Part shown: positions 1 through 14,600 of the stretch, in pieces | Position numbering within the stretch: position 1 is the stretch's first letter | Layout: the number at the start of each line of letters is the position of its first letter | NCBI GenBank assembly: GCA_028564675.1 | Contig: JAOVVO010000092.1 | Span: 62,001-126,000 of the forward strand | Direction of reading: 5' to 3' | DNA length: 64,000 nucleotides | Source: Onchocerca lupi | Taxonomy: Eukaryota; Nematoda; Chromadorea; Rhabditida; Onchocercidae | Notes under the pieces: generated by a model | The model's database searches: none | The model's input: the letters and a program-made list of their open reading frames with translations, nothing else | What the model was told of the DNA's origin: nothing | Position numbers and translations under genes: made by a program

Positions 1-2619
1 TGAAAAAGAAATATTTTTAATCACACCACACAGGATTTGAAGAGATTGTCCGATGTTAGTGGCTGCAAACTTACTGAATGCTTACCTAACTCTAAGATCT
101 AGCACTTAATGATTGAGTAATCATGGAATGCAACTTTTACTATTACACCTATTCATTCTGTGAGAAAAATATGTCACCGTGAGTTTCAGAAGTGCGCTTG
201 CTTCATTCTCGAAGACTGCGCCATGACTGATCAGATGTTATCTTCTTAAGTCTGCTCAATTTTTTTCTTTTTTGTTTCATTAAAATCTCAATAGAACAGA
301 TAAATTGTACTAATAATATTACTGCTTGATCGAAATCTAATTGCCATTTGTTTTGATTTCGTGCAAATGATTTCGAGTCAGTTGCATATTTCTTTATAAG
401 CTTCATCATATGTAAGATATTATGAATAAAAATCAGCAATATTTCTAATGTAACTGTTGCTTATATAATTTCAGTAATCGAAGTTTTATAAAATTTTTGA
501 TTACAGTTTTAAAAATTAAATCGAAATAGGAATTATTTATAAATTTGAATTTTCGTTACATTTATATATAAAATTATTCTATCTTTTCCTGAATCTGTTG
601 CCTCTCATTGATTTATTCGAACATTTTTGGATATCAAACTGGCCAAAGAAGAAGTTCCTACGGGAAGTTTGCTAATTTCCTTTGCTTTTTACAATTCTAC
701 GACCGGAACTGCTTCATCTTCCAGTTCCACCTTCGTCTAATCCGGTTATCGGGAATGCCGAGTGATAACAGATTTATTCACTTCGATTATTCTGTTTCAA
801 TTGGCGCTATTCGATATGATTCTCCATGAATTCTGGGCCGCTCCTATCAATTATTTCACTTAAACTATGCTTCTCTCAATTCTTCTTGCCAACAACTACT
901 ATTAGCATGAAATCTTCTTCCTAACTCTCTTTCCCTCTCTCTCTCTCTCTTTATCTTTTTTTATCTGCAAAAATTTCATCTCCTTAAATGTCATCAAACT
1001 ATCATTTCAATGGATAATTTTTCAGTTGAATTTGTTCAGAACTTTTGTGAATTATTAGATGAAAGAATATTTTTCACACCACGCTTTCATCCAAATCTCT
1101 CAGCATATTCGATCATTCCTTTGCTGCCCAAAAAAATCAAAAGCCATTCGTAGAATGCGATTATTGTGTGACAGTTGTATCTATGATAGTTTTCTTATCA
1201 AATGCGAAATTCTGAGTTATTATCATTATTTTCGTCATTGTCCCATTACTGTCTATGGCTCGGACACAATACTCACATTTTAAACGCAATTGTCAAAACT
1301 GCTCGACATTTCATTCTTTCTCTTATCCTTATCATCAACTGCTATCACTGAAAGCACAATCGCTATAATCACTGTCGTCGTAATCGTAATCGTGATTGTA
1401 ATCGCATTCATAATCAAATAAATACGTGAAAGCAATCGAGCCATTTTGTTCAGCCGAAACGAGGCGACGCTGTATGATTCAACATTTAATACCTTTCTAT
1501 TCGCATGTTTGCGATAAAATATTTCAATCGTCACCGGCATTTTTTCATCTTTCTCTTTACGTGTATGCAGACATATGCGACGTGTAATCCGTTGAAGGCT
1601 AGCGTTGCTACGAGTTTCTCGATTCTTCGAGAATGTGACTGAATGCAGAATGATACGGTCAGTGTTGAAGGTGACATCAGTTATGACAACAATAACGCCA
1701 CTTTTCTTTGCAGATTTAGAAATACGAATGAAATTCGTTGCTGCTGACGAAATTAATTCGTCAAACTGCTTTTTCCTTCTTTCTCAGATGTTTCTCCTGC
1801 AAAACATTGATGAAAGGAAGCAGACTTGAATCAGAATTATCGATGACTGTACATTGGGAGATAATAGCAGATGGTCCGGTAAATCTGAGCTTTGCGAAGT
1901 TTTTCTCTTTCCACATGCTCTCACTTCTTCGCCACTCCTTTACTTCTTGATTTCGCTCTCTGTCGATAAAATTTGGATTTCAAATTTATTTTCCACCCAT
2001 TTTTTCGCTATCATATTAATATATTAATTCTTTTGTTTTGATTGTTGCAGTAATTTCAATTAAAATATGCATTAGCGATGCGAAAAACCTCTGCAACGAA
2101 CAAATGTCGAATTTCATTTTCAAATTTCAATACTCTGAATGTTTTAAATTATCGATAATCTCTTATATTTAACAGTAAAAAGGATAAGATTTGGTAACGA
2201 AGTCTTTGAGTGAAGTGAAATTTCAATGATAAATTTATCAATTCATTATATTTACATTTCTTTAATTCTTTTTTTTTTTAAAAATTAACACAAAGCAAAA
2301 ATAAATTGTCCTTGACTGATCGAATTGAATTGAATGCTTAAATTTCGTCCTATTTATCAAAAAATTTCATGGCGTTTTTTTCAAACGGTTATTTGTCAAA
2401 ACTCCATTTCCTCTCCCGAGAACTCCTCTGCGGTGATAAAAATACACTGGAATTCGATTTTTAAAATTAGATTGAAGCAATGTTGCTGTTTAAACATCTG
2501 CATCGTTTATTCTCGGATTCAGTTTGTTGGCGTGAAATAAACCTTTCATTTAGTTTAATCAATCGATTTTTGCTTAAATAATATGTTGTGATGGATTGGT
2601 ACAGTTGGAATTTTTCTAG
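1..2619. other. Upstream of first visible ptb-1 exon; no supported gene
   Basis: AT-rich sequence with short chance ORFs only, on both strands, and a CT run near 938-951. The first visible ptb-1 exon begins at a splice acceptor (2611-2619), so this stretch should be intron, with the start-codon exon either hidden here or left of the window. I searched for a short exon carrying an ATG and ending in phase 0 before a good donor and found none that I trust. Confidence 0.5.
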
Positions 2620-5600
2620 CGTGGACCGAATGATTTGTTTACGCCGCTATCGGGAACCACAGGTGGCGGAAGTTTGTTATCTTCAAATTTACATGGCTTT
2701 ACTCTGGATTACGAAGCCAAAAAAGTATGTTTATTTTATGGTTATTGGAAAAAAGTATGTAAAATTTTTCGAATTTTTTTCAATAATATTTATCAATTGC
2801 TGCTAACAGAAATGGAAATTATGACTATCTGGTTGGGTTGGCATAGGTATGGATTTGTGGTGTTAGGATTCGTACTTGATTTATTAAAATTTCAAATGAA
2901 GAAATGAGCTGACAAAGAATTCAGGCTAAATTGGATCGCTCAGTGAATCTGTTGACGACATCTGGTGGAATGGTATTGCCGTCCTTGCAGCAGCAACTTC
3001 TCTCGGCAGTTGCATTTGCTAATGGCGCCCAGTTGTTGCAGAATTCGGCTCTTCTTGGCCAAGCATTGACTTCAAATAGTATATTTTACATTTATTAAAT
3101 TATCAAAAATTCGAAAAATTCATTTGTTATTGTTTGAAGAAAGACTAAAACTATTCATCACGGCCACTGGTAGAATGATATAACCGTTGGCCATGATGAA
3201 TTTACATCATAAAAATCAAAATAATCGTTATAAATTATTATCGCAGACACTCCATCTTCAATGACTGCTACAACATCAACGAGTACAACAAGCGGTAACA
3301 GTGGACAGCATGTTTCACGTGTGGTACACCTTCGGAATATACCATCCGATATGACAGACCTGGAATTGATCCATTTTTGCATGCCTTATGGGAAACTCGT
3401 CAATTATTTATTACTCAAAGGAAGGAACCAGGTTTGCTGACTGAATAATTCAGAATAGTATATTCCATTCGTTTGAGATGGATAAAGATGGAGATCGTTG
3501 TTTTAAATTATGGTTCATTCTTCACAAACTTCTTTTATTGCAATCTTTCTGGTCTTTCTAATGATATTCACTTCCGTTCTGAATCCGTTTCATCTATTTC
3601 CTTTCAGGCATTTGTGGAATACGAGGATGAACGAAGTGCTCAGACTTTGGTAACTGTTAATATAGCATGTCCAGTAGCTATTCGTGACAGGTACTCAGCA
3701 TTTCATTCCATTTTTCCCAATGTTTTATTGTTTAAGAAAATGCATCTTGATCATTTTCAGAGTTTTGAACCTTCTAAAATTCCAAATTCCAAAGAAATTA
3801 TCATACGGTATAACATTAATTCGACAAAAAGTTGAATTTATGCAATGAAAAAGTTCAAATTCAAATTAATTTGCAGAGGATTGATGTAAAATTTTTTGGG
3901 CTAAATCGATTTGTTCGATAAATTTTCACAAATTTGAAATTCAACAAATAGTCCTTTTTCATTCCAGGACAATATTTTGTCAATTTTCAACTCATCAGGA
4001 ATTAAGAACGAATCATCGTCCTCGTGTTGGTAGCAATGGCTCTAATCTTATCAATGATCAGGATGATAATGAGGTTCTTTCATTTCCATCATCTTATTGA
4101 TTAAAAATTGATTTTTGTCAATTGTAGGCAATTAGCAGTAAAACTACATGAATCTTTCTTTAGCTTTAATCCTATGAGCAATTAGCTTAACTTAATTTAT
4201 TCAGTCCAGTGATGCCAATTGTACTTACTATTTTCAGGAAAGTCTATCTTTAGCATATGTTATACGTACACTAATTTAGTCTTAAGATTAATTCTTTGAA
4301 CAAAAGAAATAAAATAAATTTGCTTAATGATTGACGAGGCGATCTTTTCATTTAAAAATTTTTGTTATGCTATCATTTAATGGAGCCCTAAAAGTTTCGT
4401 TCAATGAAGACTGTCTTGAGACATTTTTCTCGGGACAGGCAAAAGGCGGTGACTTAATTGCTGTGTATAAGGAATTGAAGTGCTCTTGGATAAAGATATA
4501 TCTATTTGAATTATCGATTATGAACAGTAGTCGAGAATGGAACAATACTTACTACTACGACCAATCATTAGTTATCATTGCTGGAATTTGTGGAACTAGT
4601 AAAATTTTAGATATTACTGAAATTTTCTAAACTTTCAGAATTCAACTGAAAAATTTACAATTCTGGTTACAGAACATCATAGTAACTGTTTTATGATTAT
4701 ATTATAGTTGTGAATAATTTAGTTAAGGAAATAATTGATTCAAGTATCGGAATTCCAACAAGTTCGGTGATGTGTAATAATTCGATGCAAATCCTTACGC
4801 TTTTTTGGCCGTTGTTCAATTTAATCTCTAAATCGAGACATTTCATTCTTTTCTCTATCATTTGGCCTTTTTTATATTGCTTTCAATTTAACATATCATC
4901 TCTTTAATGCTTAACTTTCTTAATTCATTCATTAATATTCAATTTTCAGCAAAACATTGATTGGAACACAATAGGATAAAAAGTCTATCGTTTAAATTCA
5001 ATTCATTATCTCTAGTTTCTAATTGAAATGCCTTTTTGAAAAGGTGAACTTTTTCTTAAACGCAAGAGCAACCATGCATTAGCGTCATTCATCCGTCCTT
5101 TCTTCCTTCACATATGTCACTTCCTGAGAGTCTTCTCGGTAATTGGATAGATGTTGGAGAAGTGTCCTCTCGAAACTAATTCAGCTTTTCAACCTTCTCC
5201 AAAGACAGATACATCAGAGCCACCATATCCCTTTCTCATGTCACTTTCATCCCTCAATTTCAAGCATGATATTGTTGCTTCGATTGTTCATTTTTTTCCG
5301 CTTCGTCAAAAAATCAAATTAATTACCTTTGGAAATGAACCATTTTGATGTAAATATGAGAAAGAACAACGAAAGCACTCAGTAAACCATTTTTTCATTT
5401 TAAATATTTTGTTCTAGCGCTGATTTCATTTGTTTTAGCAACACTCATTGATATTTCCGGCTCTAAGTAAAGATAATTTAGTCGCAGTATCATGATGAAA
5501 ATATCAATAAGTAAATTATAAAGTTACCATTTTCCGGTCGTATCCGGTAGCCATTCTTATATTTAATATTATCCATGCAGTGATGATGGTAACAGTACAC

Positions 5601-8600
5601 CTGTACTTTCTGGAAAGTAATGCTATGCTAATTGGATATTGGCATGCTACAATTATTGACCAAATAGAGTAAATCGAACCAATCAATCTAAACTAAAAAT
5701 TATGCTATTGATTTGAAATTTAAATGATCATTGATCTTGGCTGATCATTTTTTCATGTCGTTATATTTCGAACATTAGGCATAAGCTGTTGATTGACTTG
5801 CATTAAAAGACATTATTCCTATAACTTTTTATGATGGTCTTGTACTGTTTGCAAATGTCATACTTTTGTTGCCAATCTCATCAAACCATCCTATCCAATT
5901 AATTTATGCTGCATGACATATATTATTTGATGTACAAGCGATGGCATCAAAGCTTAGAGTACGGGAGTTTATCCCCAAATAACTTTTCGAACTCTTTCTC
6001 GATGACTGTAAATGACAGTTTATTTCAGTTACATTCGAAATCGAATAAACTATTATGAGAGAGAAGGGGGCAGAAATGATGCTTTCCTTTCGCTCGCTCG
6101 AAACGATGTTTATTTTTCGCAAAAAAAAAAGAGAAATGAAAATAAAATAAAATAGAAAAAGTGAAATAAAGGAGAATTCGGTATTTCATTTCCCAGAACT
6201 GTACATTGATTGTTGTGTGCAGCTGGCAGCATCTGGTTGATGGCTCTTCGACCGCCGCCCTTTATGGAACCAAAAATTGAAGCGAAAGGGTTGGATAGGA
6301 CAACAAACTTTCCCTTTCCTTCCAAATGCATTTTTATTAGCTTTTTTGTCAGCTCTCGAACCACCAACTAGCTTTCTTCTCCCTTCGGCATATACGACTC
6401 AAATGACACAGACATTTTGTCTTCTCCGAGCCACAAAGAATGGTGTCTGGAAAGAGAATCTTGCCAAAGAACTGTCTATCAGCCAGGTACCTTTCATCCA
6501 GGTATCAGGTATTAATGACATCTACACTTCTTGTAATTTAAAAATTGAATCCTCTGGAACTATCACTTCGTTTATTTATGTCATTTTCAGCTTGACTGAA
6601 TTTTGTTGATCTCCACCTATTCTTACTTCCGATTCATACTTTTAATATTTTACATCATACTATTTTCTCTTTCCTCTCAAAATCCATGGCTTTCCTATTT
6701 CAGAAATGCGTAAGCGTGATAATGTTTGTGTCAGTTAGAAATGAACTTGTAGTATAAATTTGAAATTTAGGTATAAAGTTGATTCTTCTGCCCAATTTGT
6801 TGCCTTTATAGATACTTATTTTCAGATATATATTTGAGACAGCGTGACATCGAAAATGTCAAACTTATCGTGCATAAAATGGTTCTGTTGCGACAGCAGA
6901 ATAGTATCCATTAAATACGTACATTTGTTTCAGTTAATAAAAATATTTAAGAAGTAAATCATGGGACAAAAGGAGCGTGAAATTAGTACTGTAAAATCTG
7001 GCTTATCACGTAACATTCATTTTCGTTATATAATTGTTAAACATCCGGAATCCCACTCAATGTGTTTTTTTCATTAATTTCAGATGAATTCTCTAACAAA
7101 ATCTGATTGAAGCGAAATAAAGATAGAAACTAAAAATCTTTGAAATTGCTCCCTAACCGTTCATTTCTTATTAAAGAAAGTTTCAAAATATCATATCTTT
7201 ATTTCTACCAGAAAGTTCTCTTTTCTTAACTGCCAAATTACAAAGAATAGAAAGAAAATTGGAATAATTGTTTTCGATTTTTTCATTGAAACATTCATTT
7301 CTTCAAAAAAAGTGAAATTCATCTTTAGAAAATATAAAGTATTACAGAAAAAAAGGGAGCATTTGATAATTTTATTTAAATTTTTAATGATTACTACTCT
7401 TTGAAATATTTTCTTGTTTTTCAACTGAAGAAAATTCTGTTTGCCAATTATAATTTTCAGCAAATAATCGTTTGACTTTCTATCTAATAAGTAAACTTAC
7501 TTTCCCTGAAGTCTCAATTCTGGACAATTCTTACTCTTCATTAAAATTTTCACAATTGATCGATGCTCCTTCATTTTCTCTCTTTTTTCTGTTTTCAGTC
7601 TGCTTTCTTTTGATAAAGCATTCATTTTGAAGAGAAAATAGGATGCATTTGAAATTTACTGGATTGCATCAATTTATGTATACAGGAATACTTCATTAAA
7701 ATGTTATTATGACTTCATTGTCTTCATTTTATTTCCTGATTAGGCTTTTTTTTTTTTTTTTTTCGAAATATTCGCGAAAGTAAGTGTTGAGATTACATGC
7801 ATAAGAAGCAAATTTATACAGTCTTCGACATCAGAGATTACTTTTTTGTGTAATATTTCATGTAACTTTGTATAGGTTAATTCCATTTTATCTCAAATGA
7901 TAACTTCATAGGAACAAGGAAATTATTGAGTGATATTTAAAAAAATGAGAATTAATCTAGACTTAATTTTTAACTGGAAAATTTTGTCGTATTTTACTTG
8001 ATAGGAGAATTCTTGGAAGGATTTGAAATGAAATAATTCATTCTACGAGAACTGATACTGTTCCTGGTGGAAAATTCACGTCAATAAATGTGATGTTGCG
8101 TGCTGAACATAAGATTTATAGCATTAGGCCTGAAATTAGCACTTTCCATTTCCGAGTTTATTTAGGACTCATGAATGAGAAAGCTGTTTTTGAATGTGCC
8201 CAGTGATATTTTCGATATTATTTGTCGGTTTGTTGATACTGCTAAAGCCATGCATGCATTTCAAATGATACTTGTTAAAAAGCGTTTTAGGCTTAAAAAT
8301 TGTGCAAATTAGAAATTGATTCATTTCGTTCCACTAATGCCTTCCGATATTTCAATGCAAGTTGACTGCTTGATGGATGAGCTCACGGAGACACTTTCAC
8401 TCAAATCAATCAACATCCACATTTCAATCCAATGTTTTCAATTCAATTTATTATTATGAACCATTTACAATTTCATTATCATTCTTATCACTTACTTATT
8501 TTTTCTTTTTTTTTCTCTTCGACATTTCACTATCGTTAGCAGTAGTGTCAATCAAAAAATCTTATCCCGGACATGCAAAAAAAATTGCTATGGGCATATT

Positions 8601-11600
8601 TTCCTTTCTAAAACAGTTTTTATAATTTAGTTGAAATGGATTGCAAATTTAGTGTCGTTGTTTTAGTTATACGTTTCCATTTATTTAAAAAAAACGCTTT
8701 CGAATTTCTCATTCTCTCTCTTATAGATTGAATATTTTTGGCGAATATTTTGCGTTCTCTTCCTTTTCTCCTTCCTAATTATTATTATTATTATTATTAT
8801 TACTTTTTTCTCGAATATTCGTTACATCAAAATTGCCGAAAAATGATGCCATTGATGCCAACGACATTTTCATCAATAGTGAAGAAAGGAGAGGAGAACG
8901 GATGAAAAATAAGCAAGGAGAGTATAGCAGTGGAAAAAGGACAGTATGAGTTGATATAACAATCCTTATAATTAATCAGCTCATCTGATCAATAATAAAT
9001 TCAAAAGTGGAAGGGAAGGATAACTGATACACAACAAACTGGAGCATTTCGACCACTGAATTTCATGCATATCTCGTGTTTGACAACATAGTTTTTACGT
9101 CATTTCGTAGTACCAGCCGTGAATTTACTTGGAAAGGTTTTTTTTTTTAAAAAAAAAAAGTTTTCTTTCGCAAATTAAAGCTTAATTCCACTAAATTCAT
9201 GCCTATGAGGAAAAATAAAAAATATAGATAAATATTCTTGGCAATATCAGTTGATGGGAAATTTGTTTAATCCATCTAATTGAATAGGATAGTTTGAGTG
9301 CAGAGAAGAAATCATTCAAGCAAAAAATGCCTACTTCTGAATAATGCCTTATTCATTTAAAATATAGCAGGCCAATGGTGCTAGCTCGATTATTTACTTT
9401 TCACTCTTTTGCATTAACTATCATTGAACATTCTCCATATTTACGAGTGAGACTTCATTCGATGTTTATCGATTCTAAGTTATGTGTTCGAGTGAGTCTA
9501 ATTAGAGATTCAACGAAGTACGTCTCGTCGTAATTACAGTGACTTAAGATAACTGCTCTGAGTTATTCAGGACAGATGAATTATTTGAAGTTGCAGCATT
9601 AACGTGATGCTCCATTTTCGTAGCACTGAAGTTGTAGTAGTCAATGCACGGAGATATCATCTTTCCGGTAGTCTGCCATTCCTCGAGACCATATCTCGGC
9701 TTACTGGAATTTTCGATATTCTCTTCTGAAAGAAGGAATAAAAACTGATCGTTTTTCAAACTACGCATGACACAACTATCCTCGAAAAAGTGAACGAAAT
9801 ATTTTGTTTAATGTTTAAATTCGCTGTCATACTCTCTCTTGAATGGCTGCAAGAAATGCTGGAAAATATCGGGGGGCGGGCCGAGAGGAGGCAAAAGGAA
9901 TGGAATGAATGTTGATGGCAATGCTGATGATATATTATTAGACAGATAGAAATTTCAAGTCTTCTGTTGTGTGTTTTGGATGGTGCTGAAGTGTTCGCAA
10001 CATCATTCCTCTCAGTCTACCTGCTGCCAACGGGAACTGACAGAAAAGACTGGAGGAAAGATGATGATGATGATATATATGGGGCAGGAAGAACAGGATG
10101 TCACCGGTAGTTACCGATTATCGGTACCAATGCACCGAACGAAAAGTGTTTTCACAGTTTTCATTCTTCGTCATCCCGTTGCCGGATGAACAGAAAGGAT
10201 GGATTCGTTGGGATCGCAGGGAGTTTAGACAAGAAGCTCGATGGTGAGAGGGAGAAGTTAGTTGTATAGGTTGTAGGAATTCGATGGGATGGTGACAGTG
10301 ATGGCAGTAATGGAAGATGAAGTTTTACCACTCTTCTACCTCTGTCCCGTTGACTGTCATCCCCTCCTGTCACCCATCCTTCCTTGATCATTTTGTCATG
10401 TGTGCTTTGTACCTGCACGTACAGTTGCTTGGCATTATATCTTCCCACCTTTCATACAGCGGTATTTTCATCCTCGAAATATCACTTAACCGGTCATTTA
10501 GGAGGCTAAATGGCCATGCCATGAATTCATCGTAATTGAGTGTGCAGGCTGTTTGTTGGCAAGAGGAGAAGGAAATTCTTTTCTGTTTTTTCTTTTCAAA
10601 TTCAACTCATTGATTAGAGAATTGTGGAAGTGTGCACCGTAGCAATCGTTACAAACATCCGTTACAACCATATGGCATCGGTGCAAATACAGGTTAGCTG
10701 TTTTCTTCTTTTTCAGTCCTTTCAGTCTTTGTCACCATTTGCTAACAGCAGTGATAAGATGACATCGCGAAAATATGACGGGACACATTTTGAGAAGTGT
10801 TAAGATTTTAGATAAAAACCGAAAAGAATGTCAAGAAACAGACAATTCTGAATGCAACCTGAGAAACCATCAAATGAATTAAACAGAATTCTTTAATGAT
10901 GCAAATCTATTTTGGCGTATTGCTATATCTGTTAAGCCATAATGTTATTAGCAAGCAGCACATCGCATAATGATTAGATTAGCCAGCGAATTCAAAAATT
11001 CCGAGAAATGTTAATGAAATTATATTGATTCAATCAAAAATAGCTGCCACTTGATAGTTGCAAATCAAATTTAAATTTTTAATTATCTTTAAACAAGAAA
11101 AGAAAAGCGATCGAACGAAATGAAGAAATTATTATGGCATAAAAGTGATTTCATATTGATTGGTCGATTTTCGCTTTTCGTTTATTTTAGGCTTTAAGAG
11201 AGAGAAGAAATTCAAATTCATTTTTCAAACAGGACATTTGCATCTCTTTTCAACATTTTCAATTAACAAGGACTTTCTTCACTCTTACCGATGAAGAACG
11301 TCGAATTTTAAGATTTAGCTATTTGATTTGATGAGCCATTTTATAAAAACTCCTAAAAGCTTTTCTGCTGGATGATAATAGGGTGAGGAACGAGCCTTAA
11401 TGGATATTCCTAAAGTAAAAACCTTCACTTATTATTTTTGTCTTTTAACTTCCACTTATTACTTTGAGCATTTCTAGTCGGATTTTAACAACTAAAGATA
11501 TCTTGACACTAATTTAGAAAAAAATTCCCCGCCCGTTGATTTCAGATAGATGAAGGAAAGAGGAAGAAATGAAAAGGAGCAGGAAAGTAATAATGAAACA

Positions 11601-14600
11601 AGAAGCTTAGCCATTTCATTTCCATTGTCTCTTTTTTCCTTCAATATTTTTCTTTATCTGCTGAAATGCTTGTTGATGTTGAATTCCCTTCGTCACATGT
11701 CCTTTTTTTATGTTAAATTAGATGGCTATTATGCCACAATGATTACTCATTTTTTTTTTGATGAGAAGTCTGAACTTTTAAACCAGAAATACATTACTTC
11801 ATTCGCAAATTTTTAAAACAGAAAAATATGGGTGCATAAACTATCTGATGTGATACTGATCCTTTAAAGGCTATTGGTAAGTTATTTCTCTTAATCAATG
11901 AGGAGGAAATTACTCATTTATTCGTGGAACTTCCACCTTATGTTGCTTTGGACTCGATACATTTCAGAACGTTCGCAAAATTCTTCGCTATAAATTATGA
12001 CCATGCCTTCTCATTACTTAAGATACCGCTTGGTGAAATTAGACTAATTCTGAGCAAGAATTTAATTAAAGTAAGAATGAAAAGGAAGAAAAGATTGATT
12101 CTGGAGTCAAAATTGAAAGAGAAAAGTCATTTGGTAGCGAATATTTTCAAATCTCTTAAAATTTCATTATATCCAAGATGAATAAGATTTTAGTATGAAT
12201 TTTCATTATCGCTGCACAGACGGACATTTTCTTCGAGATTAAGAAGATACAAGTAAATCTTAGGATTATCTTTCTCATATTTTAATGTATTACATCTCCG
12301 CATGTGATGTTATGTCGAACATGTCCGAGCATCAACATTTCGCTAACATCGTAAAAATATAGGTCAGAAAAATAAGTATTTCAAAAAAAGTTTGGAATAT
12401 CATTCTAGTCTTCCATTCTCTCTCCATCTCTTATATTCCTGGTAAAATTTTTTGTTAAAAAAAGAAAAAGAAAAAATAGTCGTTTCTACGAATTCTTCAC
12501 ATCAAAATATAACTGATCTACTCCTGGATTGAGGGTAATGAAAAATGATGATCATCAATGGATAATCACAGTATGATTACTCGCTTATCATAATCTACGT
12601 CAGTTGATGAAATTGATTGTAATGAATGCGTCACAATGTGTTATCAGTCCATTTTCATCGTATTGTCGTGTTGTCTCTTCGATGCAATATTTGGAATATA
12701 TTCATGGGTGACAATCCTTTCCCTTCTATTCTGAGCAAATATGATGCATTTCTTCTCACACCAATATTCAATTTGCATTTGATTATTTTATTAGCTTAAT
12801 GTTCGAGGCTACCAGTAACTATGGTAATGGTGAGAAGGCGAGTAATAAGTTAGTCTTTGCATCACCAACCCATGCCCTCATTATTGTTATTGTTTTAAAA
12901 AACTTCTTCTTTTGGAACATTTTCAAAGTTTTGTGGCTTGACCATATCCCTCTGGAATGATTTGTACTTCACTTATTTTCTTTTAGCTTGATCCGGAATG
13001 GGTTGTTGTCAGATATAGGCGGTAGATATGCAGTTGGATTAGCGTAACTGGATGCGATCGGCATACTTTCTGTTAGCTGATATATGTCATAAAGCTCATA
13101 TTCACTGATTATTAATGTCATTTCAGTGTTTGCTGATCATATCGATTATATTAGCAGTTTTTAATAATTTTTGATTTCATGAGAAATTTTTAGTTGTGTT
13201 GGGGAAAAAACATGATATTTTGTAATTTCGTTTGTAGTTTGTTGGACTGGAGATCTTGCTGTTGTGACCAGGCTAGGTCAGCAATAGGCTTTATTGGGTT
13301 ATACGATATTATACGCAATATCGCGCTTATACAATGATGAGAACGATACATGATAGACAGTGAAAGATACTAATAGTCGTCTGAATATTCACCACGTCGT
13401 CATATTTCTTTTTATGAACGTCGTTCTGTCTCCGTTCCACCGCTTCTGTCACTCCGGCTGAATTATCGCTATGCTGTCATCAAAGCTGTTTCCCAAATTT
13501 GATTTGGATTGACCTGCCGCCGATATAGGCTCTAAAGACACTGATCTAGCTGACCCGGAAAGTTTCTTTCTATAAAATTTGATAATAGACGGGAGTTTAC
13601 AACAAATTAATCAATCAAAATATTGAATATGAGACTAAGACTGGAAATTCTCACAAGCTTCACTCCTTGTAGCATTGTTGACAATCAACATCCCCCCATT
13701 TCACACGATGCCCGTAAGCTCTCTTAGCAAATCGGAAGATGAGAGAATAAAGGTCTTTGTGCCCAGATACAGATAAGTGATTCATTTGCCTGAGAAATAT
13801 TAAAAATTACTCCTACACAGCATTTCGTTATATTTATATTATAAAATATTTCGGTTTTATGGGCATTATTTTCCAGATTTCTAGAATAACTAGATCATCA
13901 TTCTTGAACTCTGTGTCCTCGGTATTACTATAATTACCATCTGATGACTGAACTAATATCCATGAGATGGATTTCTCGGATGTTAAATATCAAATTCTAT
14001 TTAATCGAAGTTTCTTTGAAATTTAAATTGATGAACCAAGCAAAGTAAGTAAGAATATTTTATAACGGTATCGTTGTTCGTCAGTATTTCCTCTAATAGG
14101 CCAAAGAGTGCTGTTGAGGCTCATTGAATAAGAAGGAAGGTAGTAGTGCTTTCATCGTGAAACCGGTGGGATGAATTTAAAGGAATTTATAAAAACTGCT
14201 GCTTGGTAATATGGCCACGAATAGAAGTAGTAATGAGGCATTGATAGGCAAGCAAAAGCATTAGCAGTAATAATACGGGGGTAAATAATAGATGAGATAG
14301 GTGACATTAGGAAGGCAATACTGATCCGTTGTCAACGTGTCCCATTCATCCTTCTCTTCCTTTTTCCTTTCTCTCTTCTTTCTTCCTTCCATCCTTTGTC
14401 AACCCATGACGACACCTGGCTTCAACTTCCATTCCTCAATATGCTTTTTACCATTATTCCGTATTTCATATCCATCAAAATATTCCGTTCACCTTTTCTT
14501 TCTCGATGTATCGCAAACGGAAGAGTGGTGCAATATGAAATGATATCCTTTGGTTGCGATATGAATTGTTAGCTTTCCAAACGTTGCACAGATGATTTTA

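Noticed and set aside
1280..1540. 86-codon minus-strand ORF
   Set aside because: Translation is dominated by an Ile/Thr repeat from GATTGT/AATCGT runs, with no family similarity and no splice context.
2588..2806. ORF beginning MMDWYSWNFSS over the first ptb-1 exon
   Set aside because: Wrong frame: the exon reads RGPNDLFTPLSG in another frame and matches PTB; this one is a shadow.
6110..6609. Overlapping 85- and 110-codon frames on opposite strands
   Set aside because: Neither reads as a known protein; the plus frame is Leu/Phe/Ser-rich and the minus frame runs into an A-tract. Kept only as a GC-richer patch of the intron.
10161..10448. 95-codon minus-strand ORF
   Set aside because: Ser/Pro/Leu-rich low-complexity translation of a purine-rich tract; no acceptor or donor support.
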